36,342 nt of DNA from Terriglobia bacterium (GCA_030038235.1 JASHPE010000315.1:1-36342), one strand, 5' to 3'. Counted from the stretch's first letter, positions 24,165 through 32,679 are shown. The notes: generated by a model from the letters alone, not told the origin. Translations and numbers: made by a program.

Positions 24165-24538
24165 TCGCCCTGGATGCTTCCGCGTTGCTTGCCTTCCTGC
24201 TGCGCGAACGCGGCCACGAGCGGGTTGGCGCGCTTCTGAATGAAGCCTGCATGTCTACGGTCAACTTCTCGGAGGTGCTGGGCCGCTTTGCCCGTGCCGG
24301 TCAAGACGTGGTGCCGATCGCAGAGAAACTCCTGGCGGCGCCCGTCGAACTGGTTGCGTTTTCCACGCAACAGGCGGCCATCGCGGCGGCGCTCGTCCCC
24401 GAGACGCAGGCCGAGGGACTCTCACTGGGTGATCGGGCCTGTCTGGCGCTCGCGCGGGAACGCGGAATCCGCGCCATAACAGCGGACGCGTCGTGGGCGC
24501 GGCTCAACTTGTCCATTGCCATCGAGACCATCCGCTGA
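24161..24538 (+). CDS. VapC-type PIN-domain toxin
   Basis: This Mg-dependent ribonuclease of the PIN family is the toxin partner of the upstream antitoxin. The 125 residues carry the four acidic active-site positions: Asp5 in ALDASALLAFL, Glu38 in VNFSEVLGRF, Asp91 in LSLGDRACLALA and Asp109 in ITADASWARL. It is full length for the family (about 125-140). The start is TTG overlapping the antitoxin TGA stop, with the family motif beginning immediately after. The usual target, tRNA or rRNA, is family knowledge and not shown here. No mobile element was seen next to the pair, although such modules often move by transfer. It is followed after 68 bases by the epimerase gene. Confidence 0.9.
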   Translation: MIALDASALLAFLLRERGHERVGALLNEACMSTVNFSEVLGRFARAGQDVVPIAEKLLAAPVELVAFSTQQAAIAAALVPETQAEGLSLGDRACLALARERGIRAITADASWARLNLSIAIETIR

Positions 24539-24560
24539 TCCGGGCGTTACCTTGTGCCTC

Positions 24561-24588
24561 CTGACTTCTGTCTTCTGACTTCTGATTT
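24561..24588. repeat. two tandem 14-bp CTGACTTCTG repeats
   Basis: CTGACTTCTGTCTT (24561-24574) is followed directly by CTGACTTCTGATTT (24575-24588). They match at 12 of 14 positions. They sit between the toxin stop and the epimerase start, 18 bases before the latter. They look like a simple intergenic repeat and do not form a clear hairpin. Confidence 0.6.
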
Positions 24589-24606
24589 TCGGAGTAGAAT
24601 TCCCTC

Positions 24607-25755
24607 ATGCGACTCAAATCCACTCTTCTTTCGCTGATCCTCACGCTCGGCATCGCTCTCGTTTGGCTGCCGCACGCGTCGGCGGCGAGCGCGGGTATGA
24701 AAATGACCACATTCGGAACCATGCCGGACGGCACGCCCGTGAATCTCTACACGCTCAGCAATCGAAGCGGTATGCAAGTGAGCATCACCAATTACGGCGG
24801 ACGCATCGTCTCGCTCATGGTGCCGGACCGCAACGGCAAGATGGACGACGTGGTGCTTGGCTTCGACGATCTCGCCGGATACCTCGCGCCCAATCCGTAT
24901 TTCGGCGCGCTCATCGGCCGTTACGCCAATCGCATCGGCAACGCGCGCTTCACTCTCGACGGCAAAGAGTACAAGCTCGCCGCCAACGACGGTCCCAACA
25001 GCCTGCACGGCGGGCTCGTCGGCTTCGACAAGAAAGTCTGGACCGCTAAAGATCTGGGCGGCAATCATCCCTCGCTCGAACTGACGTATGTCAGCCCCGA
25101 CGGCGAAGAGAACTATCCCGGCCGGCTCACCACGCATGTCGTCTACACCCTGGACGACAGCAACGAACTCAAGATCGATTACACCGCGACCACGAACAAA
25201 GACACGGTGCTCAATCTCACCAATCACTCCTATTTCAACCTCTCGGGCGAAGGCAGCGGCGACATTCTCAAGACCGACATGATGATCAACGCCAGTCACT
25301 ACACGCCCATCGACGAGCATTTGATTCCCACCGGCGAAATCGCCAGCGTCGAAGGCACGCCGCTCGACTTCCGTAAGTCGACGCCGATCGGCGAGCGCAT
25401 TAATGCGGACTTTGAGCAGCTCAAGCTCGCCAAGGGCTACGATCACGATTTTGTTCTGGATCGTTCGGAAGGCAATCACGGATTGATCATTGCCGCACGC
25501 GCCGTGGATCACGACTCCGGACGCGCGCTCGAGGTGCGGACCACGCAGCCGGGAATCCAGCTTTACACCGGCAATTTCCTGGACGGAACCGTTCGCGGCA
25601 GAAGCGGCCACATGTACGGCTTCCGGTCCGCCTTCTGCCTCGAGACGCAGCACTTCCCCGATTCGCCGAACAAGCCGAACTTCCCGACCACGGAGCTCAA
25701 GCCGGGGCAGACGTTTCATGAGACGACGATTTTCAAGTTCTCGATTGTGCACTGA
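24607..25755 (+). CDS. galM: secreted aldose 1-epimerase (galactose mutarotase)
   Basis: This enzyme interconverts alpha and beta anomers of aldoses such as galactose, glucose or arabinose. The 382-residue product is a full-length galactose mutarotase-like beta-sandwich with a signal peptide (LLSLILTLGIALVWLPHASA), so it acts outside the cytoplasm. Active-site residues visible are His134 in NSLHGG, the catalytic-acid His207 in TNHSYFNL, Asp282 in YDHDFVLD and the catalytic-base Glu346 in FCLETQHFPDSPN. ATG start with GGAG about ten bases upstream. It is followed by an oxalate-decarboxylase gene after 13 bases on the same strand, so the two are probably co-transcribed. With the GH51 enzyme it suggests extracellular handling of plant-derived sugars. 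Confidence 0.93.
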   Translation: MRLKSTLLSLILTLGIALVWLPHASAASAGMKMTTFGTMPDGTPVNLYTLSNRSGMQVSITNYGGRIVSLMVPDRNGKMDDVVLGFDDLAGYLAPNPYFGALIGRYANRIGNARFTLDGKEYKLAANDGPNSLHGGLVGFDKKVWTAKDLGGNHPSLELTYVSPDGEENYPGRLTTHVVYTLDDSNELKIDYTATTNKDTVLNLTNHSYFNLSGEGSGDILKTDMMINASHYTPIDEHLIPTGEIASVEGTPLDFRKSTPIGERINADFEQLKLAKGYDHDFVLDRSEGNHGLIIAARAVDHDSGRALEVRTTQPGIQLYTGNFLDGTVRGRSGHMYGFRSAFCLETQHFPDSPNKPNFPTTELKPGQTFHETTIFKFSIVH

Positions 25756-25768
25756 GGCTGGTGGCGAC

Positions 25769-27022
25769 ATGTCCGACGCATCGGAGAAAGACGCGCTGAC
25801 GCGAAGAAAATTCCTGGGCGCGAGTTCCACGGCGCTCACCTCCGCAACCATTCTCTCAGCGAGCCTCGCGGGGCAGGAGCGATCTGGCTACAATCCCGGC
25901 TCCGACCGAAGCCGGAGCGATCCCGGTCCCACCAACCCAGGTCTGGACGAGGCGAACCCTGACTCGAACAACCCAGTTCCTACGGATGCGGGCGGCGTGC
26001 AAACGTTCAAATACCCTTTTTCCTTCGCCCACAAGCGCCTTCACGAAGGCGGCTGGTCCCGCGAAGTTACCCAGCGCGAGCTTTCGGTGGCGACGAGCCT
26101 GGCCGGAGTTGACATGCGGTTGACGGCCGGAGGCGTCCGCGAGTTACACTGGCACAACGCCGCGGAGTGGGCAATGATGCTCTACGGCGACGCGCGAATC
26201 ACCTGCATCGATCCGCAGGGTAAGAGCTTCGTCACCGACATCAAAGAAGGCGACCTGTGGTTTTTCCCCACTGGCATTCCGCATTCCATCCAGGGACTGG
26301 CGCCGGACGGCTGCGAATTCCTGCTGGTGTTTGATGATGGCAACTTCTCCGAGTACGCAACCGTGCTGCTTTCAGACTGGATGGCCCACACGCCTCCTGA
26401 CGTGTTGGCCAAAAATTTCGGTGTCCGTCAGGAGGCTCTGGCAAACATGCCGAAGAAGGAACTTTTCATCTTTCAGGCTGGGGTTCCGGGGCCGCTCGAG
26501 GAGGATCGCCGCGTCGCTGCCGGCGCGCTGGGCCATTCGCCCATCGATTTTGCCTTTCGCACCACCGAGGACGCTCCCACCAAGCGCACCAGGAGTGGCG
26601 AGGTGCGCATCGTTGACTCGAGCAGGTTCAAAGTCTCCACGGCCATCGCGGCAGCAATTGTGACGGTCAAGCCCGGGGGCCTTCGCGAGCTGCACTGGCA
26701 CCCGAACGCCGACGAGTGGCAATACTTCTTCGCCGGCAAAGGACGCATGACCGTTTTCGCAACCGGCGGCCGCGCCCGTACCATGGATTTCGAAACCGGC
26801 GATGTGGGCTATATCCAAAAGACGCTTCCTCACTACGTCGAAAACACCGGCGCCACGGACCTGAAGTTCCTGGAAATGTTCAAGAGCAGCTACTATCAGG
26901 ACCTCGCGCTTTCCGAATGGCTGGCGCACACCCCGCCCGAGCTCGTCGCCGCCCACCTTCACCTCGACAGAGCCACGCTGGACGCCTTGCCAAGAGAAAA
27001 AGCCGTCATCGTGCCTGACTAA
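25769..27022 (+). CDS. oxdC: Tat-exported oxalate decarboxylase (bicupin)
   Basis: This Mn-dependent bicupin converts oxalate to formate and CO2. The ATG at 25769 gives a Tat leader (TRRKFLGASSTALTSATILSASLAG) and a 417-residue protein. The linker GPTNPGLDEANPD corresponds to the family's N-terminal stretch. Cupin 1 has ligands His127 and His129 (LHWHNAAEW), Glu133 and His172 (PHSIQG). Cupin 2 has His309 and His311 (HWHPNADEW), Glu316 and His355 (PHYVENTG). Both metal sites are complete. The lid after cupin 1 reads FSEYA, keeping Glu195 where decarboxylases have the catalytic Glu of SENS. This favours decarboxylase over oxalate oxidase, which lacks it. It lies directly behind galM. Export means it acts on external oxalate, for example from plants or fungi. 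The first residues are shared with an open frame inside galM, which is not the true start. Confidence 0.92.
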   Translation: MSDASEKDALTRRKFLGASSTALTSATILSASLAGQERSGYNPGSDRSRSDPGPTNPGLDEANPDSNNPVPTDAGGVQTFKYPFSFAHKRLHEGGWSREVTQRELSVATSLAGVDMRLTAGGVRELHWHNAAEWAMMLYGDARITCIDPQGKSFVTDIKEGDLWFFPTGIPHSIQGLAPDGCEFLLVFDDGNFSEYATVLLSDWMAHTPPDVLAKNFGVRQEALANMPKKELFIFQAGVPGPLEEDRRVAAGALGHSPIDFAFRTTEDAPTKRTRSGEVRIVDSSRFKVSTAIAAAIVTVKPGGLRELHWHPNADEWQYFFAGKGRMTVFATGGRARTMDFETGDVGYIQKTLPHYVENTGATDLKFLEMFKSSYYQDLALSEWLAHTPPELVAAHLHLDRATLDALPREKAVIVPD

Positions 27023-27056
27023 TGGCGTGTCGATTACGAGATCTGGCGGCTTCGTT

Positions 27057-29777
27057 TCAATACCGTGCGTTCGTCTGCCGTGCTTCGGTTTCCCCGCGCA
27101 GCCAGATATACAGCGGCGCCTGCGGACTTGGCGGCGGCCATGGCAGCGCGATTCCGAGGGTTTGCTTGGCGGGATCGGTCGATACCGGCGTGGGGATCCC
27201 GACCACGGGGAATCCCATCTTTGGGTTCCAGCCTGTCTTCTCGATGAGCTGCAGATCCTCGCCGGTCAACGTGCCGGAGTACAATCTGCGATCGAGCTTC
27301 TGATCTGTCAGCCTGAATTCCTCGATGCGCGGCAGACGGACAATGCGGCCGAGCTTGTAGGGGTCGGACGAGCCCGTATCAGGCGCGCTCAGGGTGGCTT
27401 CGAGTTCGCAGCCCGAATGGCCCACGGTGGCGGGATCGATCGAGAGGAAGAGCGTGTTGTCTCCCGTCGCGTCGAGCCGCACGCGCGGATCGTCCGCGCC
27501 GGGGTGCAGATTAAGTGGGGTCTGGGTGTCACTCGAATCGGCGCACGCGAGCTGAAGCGCGGGTTGAGATCCCGCGTTTGCCGTCCGGACCGAAAAGCTG
27601 ACGGCCACGCTGGCGGGAAGCTCGCCGGGCCGCAACGCCACGTCCGCTCCGGCCGGGAAAAATGGCTGCACCGACGCGATCTTCGGGCGCGGGCCGGCGA
27701 TCTCGATCACATCGTGAAGCGGAATGGGTTGTGCGAGACCGGCCACGCTCATCTCGGCGTCGAGACGTTCTCCGGGATGCGCATCCGCAGTGAGCTTCAC
27801 CACGGCGGCACGCGCGGTCATATTGCTGGCGCCGGCGGGAATGGCCGCCAGTTCCCAGGTGACGCCGGGGCTGACGATGTTCCGGATGCGGTCGAGACCG
27901 GTGCCTTGAAGCTCCAGCGTCTGCCCGCTCTCGCCCACGTTCGCGCGCAAGGGCAGATTCGCGATCTCGGGATTCGGCGAGTGGATGGTCACTGGAACAG
28001 ACTGCGTTTTGCCGTCGCTCTGCGTGAACTCCACGCGATACTTGCCGGGCGCAAGGCCGGCGGTGTCAACTGCCGCCTCCAGCTTGTCGTGAGCGTCTTC
28101 GTTATGCGCGGGTGGAACGTCGAATTTGAGGTCCTGACTCGTGCCGTCGGGAGCGGCCAGCGCCACGCGGGTGACAAACTCAAAGTCAGCGCCCGAGAAT
28201 CGCGCATTCACTTTGCCGCGGCCTGAGATGAGCTGATCGGCGGATTCGCTGGCCAGCGTCACCGGGGAGAAGTCGGCAAACGGACGCAGATCGAGCGCGC
28301 CGCCGATCTCAATCGGCGTCCAGTCCCAGTCGGCCATCAAGCGATAGCGGCCCGGCCCGAGCTTCGGCTTGCTCAGGTCGAGGTCCAACTGAGCATCTGA
28401 GCTCTCCAAATTCACCGTCACGGGCACGGGCACTGACGCGTTTGCTGCCTCGGCCACGGCTACTGCCGCGCTGGTGTTTGTGCCGTTCCCCTCATTGACG
28501 GCAAGCGCGGGACGCGATGAGGTGGCGCCGGATTCGGGCACCAGGCGCCAGTTGCGCGCCCGCGAAACCAGGCGAAGGTCCGCGACGGGCGCGCTTGCCA
28601 CGGTCACATCGGCTTTCGCCCCCAGACCGAGGCGGATACTCCCCGGAATCGTAAGCTTGGGCGGATCGGCGTCGGCAACGCTCAGCACCCAGAGGTACGC
28701 GGGCCTCGTGCGGGATTTTTCCGCCTGCGCCTTGGCGCAGAGATCTACCGTCGACCCGGTTGAGCTCTGCGCGAAAGTCGAACGAAAGTCCGTGCCGGGA
28801 AATGCGAGAGTGCGCATATTCTCGAATAGCATTGCGCCCCCGGCCGCCACCACCACCGGCGTACCCAGGAAAAGCGCCGCCACCGCGGTCGCCAGTCCCA
28901 CCGATTGTTGCACCATCGCCGTGCGCGTCGGGGCCAGAGGATCGATGGACGAGAGCGAGGGCAGCAGCGCGGTCATGAGCGTGGCAGCCTGCTGATTGGT
29001 GGGCGCCGTGGTGTCGAGCTTCGGCACGCCCACGTTGTAGCGCGCGGAGAATGCCTGCAGGGCGCCGTTGACGTCCTCGGTGCCGGAGGGTGACTGCTCG
29101 TAAGTAGTGAGGGTCTGCAGCAGAGCTTCGAGCTGGGTCGTGTGCTCGGCATACGCCGCGAGCTCCGGCAGCAGGTCCGGGTTCTTATCCACCAGCTCAT
29201 TAACGTTCTTCACGTCAAGCCCGCGCGGTCCGTAGACCAGCCCGACCACGGAGGCGCGTATGGGAACATTCCACTCCTCCGGTTTGTCGGCGGGAAGCGC
29301 GGGCAAAACTTTAATCTCCGGCTTTCCACCCGGCCCGGCGTGCGCCAGCAGCAAGGAAATTCGCGCCTTATTGCGATCTTTCGCCGGTAGCGATGAGGGC
29401 TCGTAGCGGATCTTGTCGCCGGGCAGGATCTCGAGAACGTCGCGAATGGGCAACGCCTCGCGAACGGGCAGCGCCGCGCCGTTCCCAGCACCGCTGTTCC
29501 CAGCCGGCGCGACCGTCATTTGGAATCCGGCCACGCTGACGCTTCCCAGGCACGCAGTCGGAGACGGCACGCTGATGGCGAACCCGGACCCGGCCGTCGC
29601 GTCCGCAGCGTCTGTGCCCGCAGCGTTTGCGCCCGCGCCGTTCCTGCCCGCGTCGGCCGTCGCCGCACGCGCGGTTGGGTTCGCGAGAAGGAGCGCGGCC
29701 GCAAGGATCCCCAGGCCCCGTGGGATTAGAACGCCGAGGCGCGCCTTGACGTGAGCAATTGTCCGAGAACGATCCAT
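27057..29777 (-). CDS. large secreted protein of unknown function
   Basis: This is not a recognised family. The 906 residues begin with a signal peptide (LGILAAALLLANPTARA) and an Ala/Gly-rich linker (AGRNGAGANAAGTDAADATAGSG). A region rich in strands follows (PSPTACLGSVSVAGFQMTVAP), then helical segments (VDKNPDLLPELAAYAEHTTQLEALLQTL). One hydrophobic stretch at about 293-317 (MVQQSVGLATAVAALFLGTPVVVAA) may cross or touch the membrane. From about residue 390 several beta-rich, Ig-like repeats follow (DLDLSKPKLGPGRYRLMADW, VDTAGLAPGKYRVEFTQSDG, LELQGTGLDRI), ending in a conserved-looking LIWLRGE-type tail. It is convergent with the oxalate decarboxylase gene across a 34-base gap. Carbohydrate binding or adhesion is possible but not shown. 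Confidence 0.72.
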   Translation of the reverse strand: MDRSRTIAHVKARLGVLIPRGLGILAAALLLANPTARAATADAGRNGAGANAAGTDAADATAGSGFAISVPSPTACLGSVSVAGFQMTVAPAGNSGAGNGAALPVREALPIRDVLEILPGDKIRYEPSSLPAKDRNKARISLLLAHAGPGGKPEIKVLPALPADKPEEWNVPIRASVVGLVYGPRGLDVKNVNELVDKNPDLLPELAAYAEHTTQLEALLQTLTTYEQSPSGTEDVNGALQAFSARYNVGVPKLDTTAPTNQQAATLMTALLPSLSSIDPLAPTRTAMVQQSVGLATAVAALFLGTPVVVAAGGAMLFENMRTLAFPGTDFRSTFAQSSTGSTVDLCAKAQAEKSRTRPAYLWVLSVADADPPKLTIPGSIRLGLGAKADVTVASAPVADLRLVSRARNWRLVPESGATSSRPALAVNEGNGTNTSAAVAVAEAANASVPVPVTVNLESSDAQLDLDLSKPKLGPGRYRLMADWDWTPIEIGGALDLRPFADFSPVTLASESADQLISGRGKVNARFSGADFEFVTRVALAAPDGTSQDLKFDVPPAHNEDAHDKLEAAVDTAGLAPGKYRVEFTQSDGKTQSVPVTIHSPNPEIANLPLRANVGESGQTLELQGTGLDRIRNIVSPGVTWELAAIPAGASNMTARAAVVKLTADAHPGERLDAEMSVAGLAQPIPLHDVIEIAGPRPKIASVQPFFPAGADVALRPGELPASVAVSFSVRTANAGSQPALQLACADSSDTQTPLNLHPGADDPRVRLDATGDNTLFLSIDPATVGHSGCELEATLSAPDTGSSDPYKLGRIVRLPRIEEFRLTDQKLDRRLYSGTLTGEDLQLIEKTGWNPKMGFPVVGIPTPVSTDPAKQTLGIALPWPPPSPQAPLYIWLRGETEARQTNARY

Positions 29778-29874
29778 TGCGAAGAGAAACCTCCGCCCGA
29801 ACCGGTTGCCTGAGATTTGTAGACGCCCGGTCCGCGCGGAACGCTGACTGAGTCTTTCACTTCTATAGATGCCG

Positions 29875-29880
29875 ATTATA
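29875..29880 (-). promoter_or_regulatory. perfect -10 hexamer upstream of the secreted orphan
   Basis: On the minus strand TATAAT occurs at 29880-29875, about 98 bases before the ATG of the 906-residue protein. The region 16-18 bases further upstream has no good -35. The site is in a short AT-rich island within GC-rich sequence, which supports a promoter but leaves the -35 undetermined. Confidence 0.4.
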
Positions 29881-29924
29881 CCGCGAACGGTCAGTATCGG
29901 CCGTCACACAACGCGAGTTCGTCA

Positions 29925-29972
29925 GCGCAAGCACGCCGATCCTGCGCAAGCACGTCATTCCGCGCAAGCGGG
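29925..29972. repeat. three GCGCAAGC copies with a small palindrome
   Basis: GCGCAAGCACG occurs at 29925-29935 and 29944-29954, and GCGCAAGCGGG at 29962-29972, a period of 18-19 bases. The last copy is the loop and right arm of ATTCCGCGCAAGCGGGAAT, a near-perfect palindrome of the kind common in intergenic REP elements. No protein signal is associated with it. Confidence 0.5.
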
Positions 29973-30152
29973 AATCCACCGGCGGAATCAGCCCGAGGCT
30001 TGCGCCAGCCCCCAGCGGCTTGCAATGAATCGTCAGCCGTGACTACGATGACTTCAGTGTCGCACGTGGGGTTTAAAGCTGTCAGACCGTTAGGCGGGTA
30101 AAGCCCGTCCGAACCAGGACTCTTTGGGCAGAGCGCCGGCGCGCAGTCCGGT

Positions 30153-30329
30153 TTACGTCTCCCTGCGCCGGATTGCGAGCAGAGACCCAATCGAAACCAG
30201 GGCGACGACGGTCGGACCGCCCAGTCTCCAGTCGCCTGTGACCAGCACCACAGCGCCCCAAAGAATGGCGTTGGCGATGAGGACGGCGGTTACACGTCCA
30301 CGAGTGATCGGAATATCAGCCTGAAGCAT
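30153..30329 (-). CDS. small two-helix membrane protein (58 aa)
   Basis: This short gene was found by reading the minus strand. The ATG at 30329 has GAGGTG seven bases upstream and the frame ends with TAA at 30153-30155. The 58-residue product has a short polar N-terminus (MLQADIPITRGR), a hydrophobic helix (VTAVLIANAILWGAVVLVTG), a short loop (DWRLGGP), a second hydrophobic helix (TVVALVSIGSLLAI) and a basic end (RRRET). The layout suggests a hairpin membrane protein with both ends in the cytoplasm. Neither its family nor its partner is known. It lies between the secreted orphan and the ceramidase-like gene and reads away from the latter. Good ribosome binding site spacing and a positive-inside end support it as real. 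Confidence 0.72.
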   Translation of the reverse strand: MLQADIPITRGRVTAVLIANAILWGAVVLVTGDWRLGGPTVVALVSIGSLLAIRRRET

Positions 30330-30525
30330 GGCGATTCACCTCGGTGCAGACTCATAACCTGGCCAGCGAACAAGAACGATTGTCCCTGAGGTGCGCCGCT
30401 GTGCTTGTGACGAAGGCCACGTCTCATTGTGACCTGTGGGCCCGTCGGTCCCTTCCGCCCTGGGCCGCTGGGCCGCACTCATTGGCTCCATCTGTGGTAG
30501 GCTGTCGCGCAGCGGGAGGCTCATC

Positions 30526-31899
30526 ATGCGCAGAAGTCTGCGGGCGGCGTTCGGAGTAATCTTGCTGATCGTGTGCGTTGCGGCGCGCGCACCGGGCGCC
30601 ACGCTCAAGGCGGGCGTGGCCAAGGTCGACATCACGCCGTCGACTGGCCTGGAGATGTGGGGCTTCGAGGAACGCAAAGCGCCAGCTACCGGAACGCGCG
30701 ATCCGCTCTATGCGCGCGTGCTGGTGCTCGAAGCCGGCGAGACGCGGCTGGCGCTGGTGGCTCTCGACCTCGGACGCGCATTCGGTCCCGCCTCGATGGC
30801 GCGTCTGCGCGACGAGGCGGCGAAATCGAGCGGGATCTCCTACGTGTTGGTGGTGGCGTCGCACACTCATTCCGCGCCGGTGATTTCGGACGTTTACGAG
30901 TCCGGCATGCCGCCGTGGGAGAGCGAGACAATCGAAAAGATTGTGAAGGCCATTGGCGATGCCCGCGGGCATCTTGTGGAAGCACGGCTGGGTACGGGCT
31001 ACGGCGTGACTTACATCGGGCACAACCGGCTGCGGCACAATCCCGACGGCTCCGTGAGCTGGTTCGAACGCAATCCTACCCAGATCCCGACCGCGCCCGT
31101 CGATCCCACTGTTTCGGTGCTGCGCGTGGACGCTTCCGATGGCCGGCCGATCGCCATCCTCGTGAACTACGCTTGCCATCCGGTGATCTTTGGCTCCGAC
31201 AATCAGGAGTATTCGGCCGATTTTCCCGGCGTGATGACCAAGACGGTCGAAGACGCGTTCGGCGGCGCGCCGCTCTGCTTCTTTCTGCAAGGCGCGCCCG
31301 GCGACATCAATCCGTTCTACGCCGTTACGCCGCTCCCACAAGACGCCGTCCGTTGGCGCGACTGGACCGGACAGCATCTGGGCGAAGAAGCGGCGCGCGT
31401 GGCGAAGAGTATCCACACGGAATCGTCAGCCGCGCCGAGCATCGACTACACTGAGGACGTACTGACGTTCCATCTGCGCTGGAATCTGGAGAAGTTCCGG
31501 CAGGGATTGCTGCAGGTGCTCGGCCCGGACGGCTTCCGCGCCTATGCCAGCGGATTGAAGCCGGAATTCCAGCTACCCACGGCAGTCGTGCTGATCAACC
31601 GGCAAATCGCGTTCATGACCATGCCGGGCGAGCCTTTCGTGAACTTTCAGGTTGATTGGCGGAACCGCTGCCCGGTGCGAGACGCGTTCTTCCTGGGATA
31701 TGCGAATGGCTACTACGGTTATTTCCCGACCATCCGCGCGTCGACCGAGGGAGGCTACGGCGCCGGCAGCTTCGCCACCTTCGTCGAGCCCGGTGCGGGA
31801 GAGCGCATGGTAAATCAGGCGCTCATCAAGACGTATCGGATGCTGGGACGATACAACGATCTGCCGGAGGAGATGCAGCCGAAGGCTACGCAAAGGTGA
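30526..31899 (+). CDS. secreted neutral/alkaline ceramidase-like protein
   Basis: This exported protein is related to the N-terminal domain of neutral/alkaline non-lysosomal ceramidases, zinc amidases that split ceramides into sphingosine and fatty acid. The ATG at 30526 has GGGAGG six bases upstream and opens a signal peptide (LRAAFGVILLIVCVAARAPGA). An upstream in-frame start at 30436 would bury the signal and is rejected. Family motifs are KAGVAKVDITPSTGLEMWGF, VVASHTHSAP (metal-binding His), VNYACHPVIFG...YSADFPG and FFLQGAPGDINPF. The protein is 457 residues, shorter than the full two-domain enzymes, and no separate C-terminal Ig-like domain is seen. The true substrate may be another lipid or amide. 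It is convergent with the SDR gene, with a 30-base gap. Confidence 0.85.
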   Translation: MRRSLRAAFGVILLIVCVAARAPGATLKAGVAKVDITPSTGLEMWGFEERKAPATGTRDPLYARVLVLEAGETRLALVALDLGRAFGPASMARLRDEAAKSSGISYVLVVASHTHSAPVISDVYESGMPPWESETIEKIVKAIGDARGHLVEARLGTGYGVTYIGHNRLRHNPDGSVSWFERNPTQIPTAPVDPTVSVLRVDASDGRPIAILVNYACHPVIFGSDNQEYSADFPGVMTKTVEDAFGGAPLCFFLQGAPGDINPFYAVTPLPQDAVRWRDWTGQHLGEEAARVAKSIHTESSAAPSIDYTEDVLTFHLRWNLEKFRQGLLQVLGPDGFRAYASGLKPEFQLPTAVVLINRQIAFMTMPGEPFVNFQVDWRNRCPVRDAFFLGYANGYYGYFPTIRASTEGGYGAGSFATFVEPGAGERMVNQALIKTYRMLGRYNDLPEEMQPKATQR

Positions 31900-31929
31900 C
31901 CACGCTGCGCGAGCGCAACCACGCCGGTC

Positions 31930-32679
31930 TCAGGCATTGCTCAGCCCACCATCGATCAGGAGCTCGCTGCCCACCGTAAACGCAGATTCGTCGGAGGCGA
32001 GGAAGACGATGGCGTGAGCAATCTCGCTGGGCTTTCCAAAGCGACCAGCGGGGATTTGACTCTGGAGGGAAGCGGCCACCGTCTTGAGATCGGCCTCGGA
32101 CAGACCAAGCTTACTATACAGAGGCGTCGAGATCGGCCCGGGGCTGACGGCGTTCACGCGGATGCCGCGCGAGATTAGCTCGCCGGACAGCGTGCGCACC
32201 AGGGAGAGGAGCGCAGCCTTGGAGGCGCCGTAGACGCTGGTGTTCGCCATGCCAAGGTGGGCGTTGACGGACGCGTTGAGCACGACGGACGCTGGATTCG
32301 CGAAGATCGGCAAGAGCGCCTGGATGAGAAAGAATGGCCCCTTCACGTTGATGGCGAAGGTGCGGTCGAATGCAGCTTCGTCCCACAGCTCGACGGCCTT
32401 CAGATCAGCGATCCCGGCGTTCACGAACAACACGTCGAGTTGTCCGAAGGCCCGGCGAACCGCCTCTGCGACGCTCTTTTGGGCGGCTGCGTCGCTCGCA
32501 TCGGACGCGATTATCAGAATGTCGCTTCCCAGTTCCTTGCGTGCCGCCTCGAGCGTGGCCGGATTCTTGCCCGTTATCGCCACGCGGCCGCCCTCGCTCA
32601 AGAACTGGCGAGCGGTTTCAAGGCCGATTCCGCTGGTTCCGCCCGTGATCAGAGCCCGTTTCCCCTTAAGCCTGTCCAC
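31930..32679 (-). CDS. SDR family NAD(P)-dependent oxidoreductase
   Basis: This cytoplasmic classical short-chain dehydrogenase/reductase oxidises or reduces an alcohol/carbonyl group using NAD(P). The 249 residues contain the cofactor motif TGGTSGIG at 12-19, NAG at 87-89, the structural Asn111 and the catalytic Ser137, Tyr150 and Lys154 (SVYGASK), with SPGPISTPL after it and a C-terminal LIDGG. The start is GTG with GGGAG about ten bases upstream. Resemblance is to FabG-like and glucose-dehydrogenase-like SDRs, but the substrate cannot be read. It is convergent with the ceramidase-like gene and is preceded by the Gly/Lys-rich protein on the same strand, with a 99-base gap. Confidence 0.93.
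   Translation of the reverse strand: MDRLKGKRALITGGTSGIGLETARQFLSEGGRVAITGKNPATLEAARKELGSDILIIASDASDAAAQKSVAEAVRRAFGQLDVLFVNAGIADLKAVELWDEAAFDRTFAINVKGPFFLIQALLPIFANPASVVLNASVNAHLGMANTSVYGASKAALLSLVRTLSGELISRGIRVNAVSPGPISTPLYSKLGLSEADLKTVAASLQSQIPAGRFGKPSEIAHAIVFLASDESAFTVGSELLIDGGLSNA

Larger units (their letters stand above)
29778..30152. other. gene-free region with promoter and short repeats
   Basis: No gene was accepted in these 375 bases. The left part holds the probable promoter of the 906-residue secreted protein. The middle part has three GCGCAAGC copies and a small palindrome, listed separately. A 99-codon minus-strand frame spans it but overlaps the small membrane protein gene in another frame and lacks any domain. 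Confidence 0.5.

Noticed and set aside
25490-25768. upstream extension of the oxalate decarboxylase frame into galM
   Set aside because: The Tat leader starts at 25769; the extension overlaps galM in another frame and is Arg/Ser-rich noise.
24547-25851. 434-codon minus-strand frame opposite galM
   Set aside because: galM has all catalytic residues and a signal peptide; the antisense frame has none and no start context.
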